Below, one piece after another: positions 14,566 to 17,748 of a DNA stretch of 17,748 bases; positions within the stretch are counted from its first letter, which is position 1; every line of letters starts with the position of its first letter. The notes below the pieces were generated by a model. It saw only the letters and a program-made list of their open reading frames with translations, was not told where the DNA came from and searched no databases. The stretch lies in the NCBI GenBank assembly GCA_900320925.1, contig ONUD01000187.1, forward strand, positions 1 to 17,748. Reading direction: 5' to 3'. This stretch comes from an uncultured Eubacteriales bacterium. Lineage in GTDB: Bacteria; Bacillota; Clostridia; Oscillospirales; Acutalibacteraceae. The translations under genes and the position numbers were made by a program.

Positions 14566-15159
14566 TCAATCATACCTTTCAAAAAAGTCCATCAATTCCT
14601 TAAAGGACGACTCCGTTAATTCGGCAGTCGAGTTGTAATGCAGCAGCAAACTGCCCTCGTCTTCGGGGTCACGCAGATTTTCGGGGATCGTAAAATTCAC
14701 CGTTGAGAGATATTCTTCCCAATGGGCGAGCTTCCATGTATCACGGTCAGAATTTCTGTTGATCATCCGCTGGTGGCAGACCTCAGGGTCTGTGACAATC
14801 CAGATGACCGTCAGCTTGGCACCGTAGTCCTTGAGTTTTTCACGCAGTTTGGCAATATAAGCATCATCTCTGATTTCCTGTGTAAAGGGGGCATTCACCA
14901 TCACAAGGTTTTCATATTTCAATGCTTCAAATGCCAAATCCATAATCACATCATATTCATAATCCCGAATTTCTTTCTGAAAGAACTCAGAGCTTCTGTT
15001 GTAGGGTTGTCCTGCAACGGCGAAAATCTGTTTAGAAAGCGGAATCAATGTATCTTTATCGAGATAGACAATATGTCTGATCTCGGTAGCAAGTCTTTTG
15101 GAAAGCTTGGTTTTACCGCAGGCAGGAGGGGATGTCACAAATATCATTCTTTTTTCCAT
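14566..15159 (-). CDS. P-loop nucleotide-binding (kinase-like) protein
   Basis: The 197-residue soluble product starts MEKRMIFVTSPPACGKTKLS. The Walker A-like loop is SPPACGKT (10-17), in which the first glycine of GxxxxGK[ST] is replaced; this is seen in some small kinase-like ATPases. Further marks are YLDKDTL (32-38, a DxD-like acidic motif), a Walker B-like LVMVNAPF strand, and RMINRNSDRDTWKLAHWEEY, which resembles the arginine-rich lid of P-loop kinases such as the zeta-toxin, AAA_33 or shikimate-kinase-like groups. Substrate is unknown. The ATG at 15159 has GGGAG nine to ten bases upstream. A small membrane protein gene follows directly. Confidence 0.8.
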   Translation of the reverse strand: MEKRMIFVTSPPACGKTKLSKRLATEIRHIVYLDKDTLIPLSKQIFAVAGQPYNRSSEFFQKEIRDYEYDVIMDLAFEALKYENLVMVNAPFTQEIRDDAYIAKLREKLKDYGAKLTVIWIVTDPEVCHQRMINRNSDRDTWKLAHWEEYLSTVNFTIPENLRDPEDEGSLLLHYNSTAELTESSFKELMDFFERYD

Positions 15160-15192
15160 TCATTAAAACTCCCTTAATTAAATTCAACACAT

Positions 15193-15201
15193 ATGATAAC
15201 A
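15193..15201 (-). promoter_or_regulatory. Possible extended -10 promoter of the P-loop gene
   Basis: The minus strand reads TGTTATCAT, a TGn plus TATCAT (15198-15193), about 33 bases before the ATG at 15159. No convincing -35 is seen, so confidence is low. Confidence 0.4.
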
Positions 15202-15277
15202 TATTTTTCCCAAAAAATCCATATCTTTTATAAAAAAAATTACAACAAAATATCTCGCCCTGCATTGTGCATTTGTT

Positions 15278-16552
15278 TCAGTCAGCATTTGCTTTGGCAA
15301 TTTCATCAATTTTGTCACGGATACGCAGAAAAGCATCTGTCACAATGGGGTCAAATTTCTTTCCCCTCTGTTCGAGGATATTTTCAAACACGACTTCTGT
15401 AGGAACCGCATCCTTGTAGGCTCTTTTCGCAGAGAGGGCATCAAAATAATCGGCAATCGTCATAATTCTGGCACAAAGGGGAATTTGTTCTCCCTCAATG
15501 CCATAAGGATAGCCCGAGCCGTCCCAGCATTCATGATGGTAGAGTGCCACACTTTTGGCAACTCGGAGAAACTCCTCATCTTCAATATCTGCCATGGACT
15601 CTTCAATAATTTGTTTGCCGTTGACGGTATGATTTTTAATAGCCGCAAACTCTTCTTCCGTCAGTCTGCCGGGTTTGAGGAGAATCGCATCGGGGACGGT
15701 AATTTTGCCAATATCATGCAGAGGGGCGGAACGCATGGTATCATTCATGTATCTTGCTGTCAGGATGTCATCATAATCTCCATGACGTTTCAGTTCATTG
15801 ATGAGTGCTGCCACATACTCTGTAGTACGCTTGACATGTTTTCCGGTATTGCCGTCACGGGCTTCAATGATGTTAGCGAAGCTGATAATGATACGATTTT
15901 GCATATCTTGTATAGCGGCGATTTTTTCATCCACGCTGACATCCAATGCACTTCTCTTGCTGTCTACAGAGGTAAAGATTTTGGCGGTATACACTGCCGT
16001 CACAATAAAGCTGATCGTCACATTCAGAATCAGCAGTCCTACATTAACGGTATAGGGCAGGCTATACAGCGGACTCTTATTATTAAAATAAACCACAAGA
16101 CAGATAAATGTCACAGACGCAACAATAATAATGGCATTCCTGATATAGCCCATCAATTTTCCCTTGTTGCCGATGAGAGCCGTCATGAAGATCAGCGGTA
16201 TCATCAGATACTGGAATCCGGACTGCAAGCCGAACAGTGTCACACTGCATATCTGGTGCAGGAACAGTTCAAAGCACGTCAGCAAAATGCATGGCAGCCA
16301 TGAACCCTTGAAATATTTCAGCATGATGACAAACACGGCATATAAGATCACGCTGGTCATATCAAACAACTGCATATTCGTGATACGAAAGTAGGTGAAT
16401 ACCAGCATATAAATGGCATGAAGCACCAGACATATCAGAAAAAACATATTCAGCGGTGCCGTAAAGGAGGCAAATGCCGCATAATCCTTATCATCATTAT
16501 AGGCAGGTGTTCCGACAAAAAATTCCACGATTTTGTTTTTTTTATCCGTCAT
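15278..16552 (-). CDS. Membrane-anchored HD-GYP domain protein (probable cyclic-di-nucleotide phosphodiesterase)
   Basis: The 424-residue product has about six membrane helices in residues 30-192, a short coiled linker (about 195-218) and a C-terminal HD-GYP domain. Key residues are visible: E230, H239, HDIGK (279-283), H308 (KNH), HH at 339-340 and GSGYPYGIEGEQIP (345-358), so the metal site and the GYP loop look intact. Proteins of this family hydrolyse cyclic di-GMP or related signals, and the membrane part probably senses an unknown input. No GGDEF domain is present. The ATG at 16552 has only a weak GAGAG site. The gene appears to be a single-gene transcript with its own promoter; I see no clear terminator downstream. 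Confidence 0.93.
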   Translation of the reverse strand: MTDKKNKIVEFFVGTPAYNDDKDYAAFASFTAPLNMFFLICLVLHAIYMLVFTYFRITNMQLFDMTSVILYAVFVIMLKYFKGSWLPCILLTCFELFLHQICSVTLFGLQSGFQYLMIPLIFMTALIGNKGKLMGYIRNAIIIVASVTFICLVVYFNNKSPLYSLPYTVNVGLLILNVTISFIVTAVYTAKIFTSVDSKRSALDVSVDEKIAAIQDMQNRIIISFANIIEARDGNTGKHVKRTTEYVAALINELKRHGDYDDILTARYMNDTMRSAPLHDIGKITVPDAILLKPGRLTEEEFAAIKNHTVNGKQIIEESMADIEDEEFLRVAKSVALYHHECWDGSGYPYGIEGEQIPLCARIMTIADYFDALSAKRAYKDAVPTEVVFENILEQRGKKFDPIVTDAFLRIRDKIDEIAKANAD

Positions 16553-16586
16553 ACTCTCACATCTTTTCCGTTTCAGGATCTATCAT

Positions 16587-16615
16587 ATTATACTATATTT
16601 TTCTTTTTTTGGCAA
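16587..16615 (-). promoter_or_regulatory. Promoter of the HD-GYP gene
   Basis: On the minus strand TTGCCA (16615-16610), 17 A-rich bases and TATAAT (16592-16587). The predicted start near 16580 gives a leader of about 28 bases. Confidence 0.75.
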
Positions 16616-16636
16616 TAGAAAAATTCCACCCGCACC

Positions 16637-16673
16637 AAAAAAAAGAGGACACTCACCTGAGTATCCTCTTTTT
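16637..16673 (-). terminator. Terminator after the Rpn-family remnant
   Basis: aaaaagagga-c-actc (16640-16654) pairs with gagt-a-tcctcttttt (16659-16673), 14 pairs with one mismatch and a four-base loop. Both sides have T runs, so it could work in either direction; on the minus strand eight T residues follow. Confidence 0.85.
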
Positions 16674-16686
16674 CAAGACGTTTTTC

Positions 16687-17264
16687 TTAATCGGCACTGA
16701 TTTCTTCAAGGGTTTCATAGGTGGTTTTCAGATAGTCATTTTCCTTTGCTAACATCTCAAACTCCTCCTTGTCACTGGATTTGATGAACCTGATCCAATC
16801 ATAAAGTGCCGTGCCATCGTTAATTTTTGGCAGCTTGGGCAGTTCTACGATATGTATTTCCATAATATCCGTGTATTTAATGTGTTCTGTGTCCTCACGC
16901 AAGTGATACACGGTATGAAAACGCTGTGTCTGGTTGATGTAGCGAAAATCAAGGATATTGATTCCGATACATTTTTTGATATTGCTGTATTTTTTATCAA
17001 TACCGACCTGCTCAACAAGCATTTTTGACACATAGGAAAGTACTTCTGTCCGTCCATGCCGACATATAGGCAAGCTGTATTTCTGTATCTATCTCCGTGT
17101 CATCGTTCATGACAATACGGACATCAAGGATTCCCTGCTTTTCATCTTCGTGGATTTTCGGCAGAGTTCAGCACAGCACTCAAAAAGCCCTTACGGACTT
17201 TTTCGTTTCTCATCAGTTCCTTAAAAGCAAAGTCCACTTTCGGGGACATGATAAAATCATCCAT
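16687..17264 (-). pseudogene. Broken Rpn-family (PD-(D/E)XK nuclease transposase-like) gene
   Basis: Three reading frames carry consecutive pieces of one Rpn-family protein. Piece 1 (17264 to about 17166) reads MDDFIMSPKVDFAFKELMRN and on to FLSAVLN; piece 2, one base out (about 17165 to 17045), reads LPKIHEDEKQGILDVRIVMN, then TEIDTEIQLAYMSAWTDRS; piece 3 (about 17040 to 16687) reads LSYVSKMLVEQVGIDKKYSN to the stop. In piece 1's own frame a TGA occurs at 17142. Compared with family members as I remember them, around 15-20 residues are missing between LNLP and KIHEDE, and one base is missing near 17040. The catalytic region (GILDVR with EIDTEIQ) lies in piece 2. Rpn proteins are linked to recombination and are often multi-copy in Clostridia. 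Start chosen from GGAG nine bases before 17264. Confidence 0.85.
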
Positions 17265-17334
17265 CACCATCATCTCCTACTTTTATTTTACCACAGCAAA
17301 GCAAACTTTTCAACTGTTTAGAAAGGATTCCGCT

Positions 17335-17748
17335 ATGTTTATCACTGTCAAATTCCATTCTGTTCTGCTTGCCGTATTAGCGGCGGCCGTGTGCCTTTCC
17401 ATCCCCGTCATCAGAAGCCTACCAGCTTCCACAGACCAAAAGCCCCTGTCACTTGCCATCATCATGTATCACGGACTCATTGATGACGCTTCCAAGCAAA
17501 ATCAGTATATGATAGACCCGCAGTATTTTGAAGAAGATCTGCAATACCTCAATGCTAACGGTTATCATACGATTTTTGTCAGTGAACTGATTGCTTATTT
17601 TGAAAACGGCAGTCCCCTGCCTGACAAGCCCGTCCTGCTGACATTTGATGACGGCTATTTCAACAACTATGCCCTTGCCTATCCGCTGCTGCAAAAATAC
17701 CGCTGCAAGGCCGTCATCTCCCCCATCGGTTCTGCCGCTGACAAGGAA
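17335..17748 (+). CDS. Polysaccharide deacetylase family protein (3' end beyond window)
   Basis: The 138 visible residues start MFITVKFHSVLLAVLAAAVC, a signal peptide or N-terminal anchor (about 8-28), so the enzyme should act outside the cell. The NodB-homology domain follows: IIMYHGLIDD (about 49-58) and the metal-binding motif LTFDDGYFNNY (about 102-112), whose two aspartates are expected to be the catalytic base and a metal ligand. The remaining motifs, including the HxxxH zinc histidines, lie beyond the right edge. The family removes acetyl groups from peptidoglycan, chitin-like or exopolysaccharide sugars; the substrate cannot be told here. GAAAGGA lies eight bases before the ATG. It diverges from the Rpn remnant, and no clear promoter is seen. 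Confidence 0.93.
   Translation, partial: MFITVKFHSVLLAVLAAAVCLSIPVIRSLPASTDQKPLSLAIIMYHGLIDDASKQNQYMIDPQYFEEDLQYLNANGYHTIFVSELIAYFENGSPLPDKPVLLTFDDGYFNNYALAYPLLQKYRCKAVISPIGSAADKE

Noticed and set aside
15160..15277. Terminator for the HD-GYP gene
   Set aside because: Only a short tgca-caa-tgca palindrome and T-rich stretches are present; no convincing stem with a U run directly after it.

Overview
The window looks like chromosomal DNA of a low-to-mid G+C Gram-positive anaerobe of the class Clostridia, most like a Ruminococcus-type member of the Oscillospiraceae. This rests on general impressions: strong GGAGG-type ribosome binding sites, TTGACA/TATAAT promoters, a Firmicutes-type L27 with its Prp protease, a long-form HPF, Mini-III ribonuclease and an Rpn-family transposase-like remnant. 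No 16S or other decisive marker is present, so the family assignment is an inference. There are no rRNA or tRNA genes, no CRISPR array, no intact mobile element and no prophage.

Layout, left to right. (1) 1-3086, minus: the first 1028 codons of rpoB, which runs off the left edge. It has its own near-consensus promoter, a long leader and an inverted repeat around the -35 box. (2) 3400-3933, minus: hpf, closed by a hairpin terminator. (3) 4045-5922, minus: a zinc-ribbon single-pass membrane protein of unknown function whose promoter overlaps the terminator of the next gene. (4) 6023-6844, minus: a Cys-rich protein of unknown function. (5) 6971-10224, plus: ligA (NAD-dependent DNA ligase) translationally coupled to a CLC-family transporter with features of the fluoride/proton antiporter (CLC-F) clade. 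(6) 10227-12862, minus: a compact ribosome-biogenesis operon rplU-prp-rpmA-obgE-mrnC with a structured L21-type leader and a strong hairpin between rpmA and obgE. (7) 12997-15159, minus: a P-loop nucleotide-binding protein, a tiny membrane protein, and a secreted three-Ig-domain amidase-like protein. (8) 15278-16552, minus: a membrane-anchored HD-GYP phosphodiesterase-like protein. (9) 16687-17264, minus: a broken Rpn-family nuclease/transposase gene. (10) 17335-17748, plus: the start of a polysaccharide deacetylase, cut by the right edge.

Most of the content is housekeeping: transcription (rpoB), ribosome hibernation (hpf), DNA joining (ligA), and ribosome assembly (L21, L27, Prp, ObgE, Mini-III). 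Three ribosome-related layers are visible together: Prp is encoded beside the L27 precursor it is expected to trim, ObgE assists 50S assembly, and Mini-III is expected to mature 23S rRNA. The right third holds cell-envelope and signalling genes (amidase, deacetylase, HD-GYP). I do not see a clear new defence or mobile system. The most interesting unexplained items are the two unknown proteins at 4045-6844, the rpoB control region, the intra-operon terminator before obgE, and the P-loop/small-membrane-protein pair.
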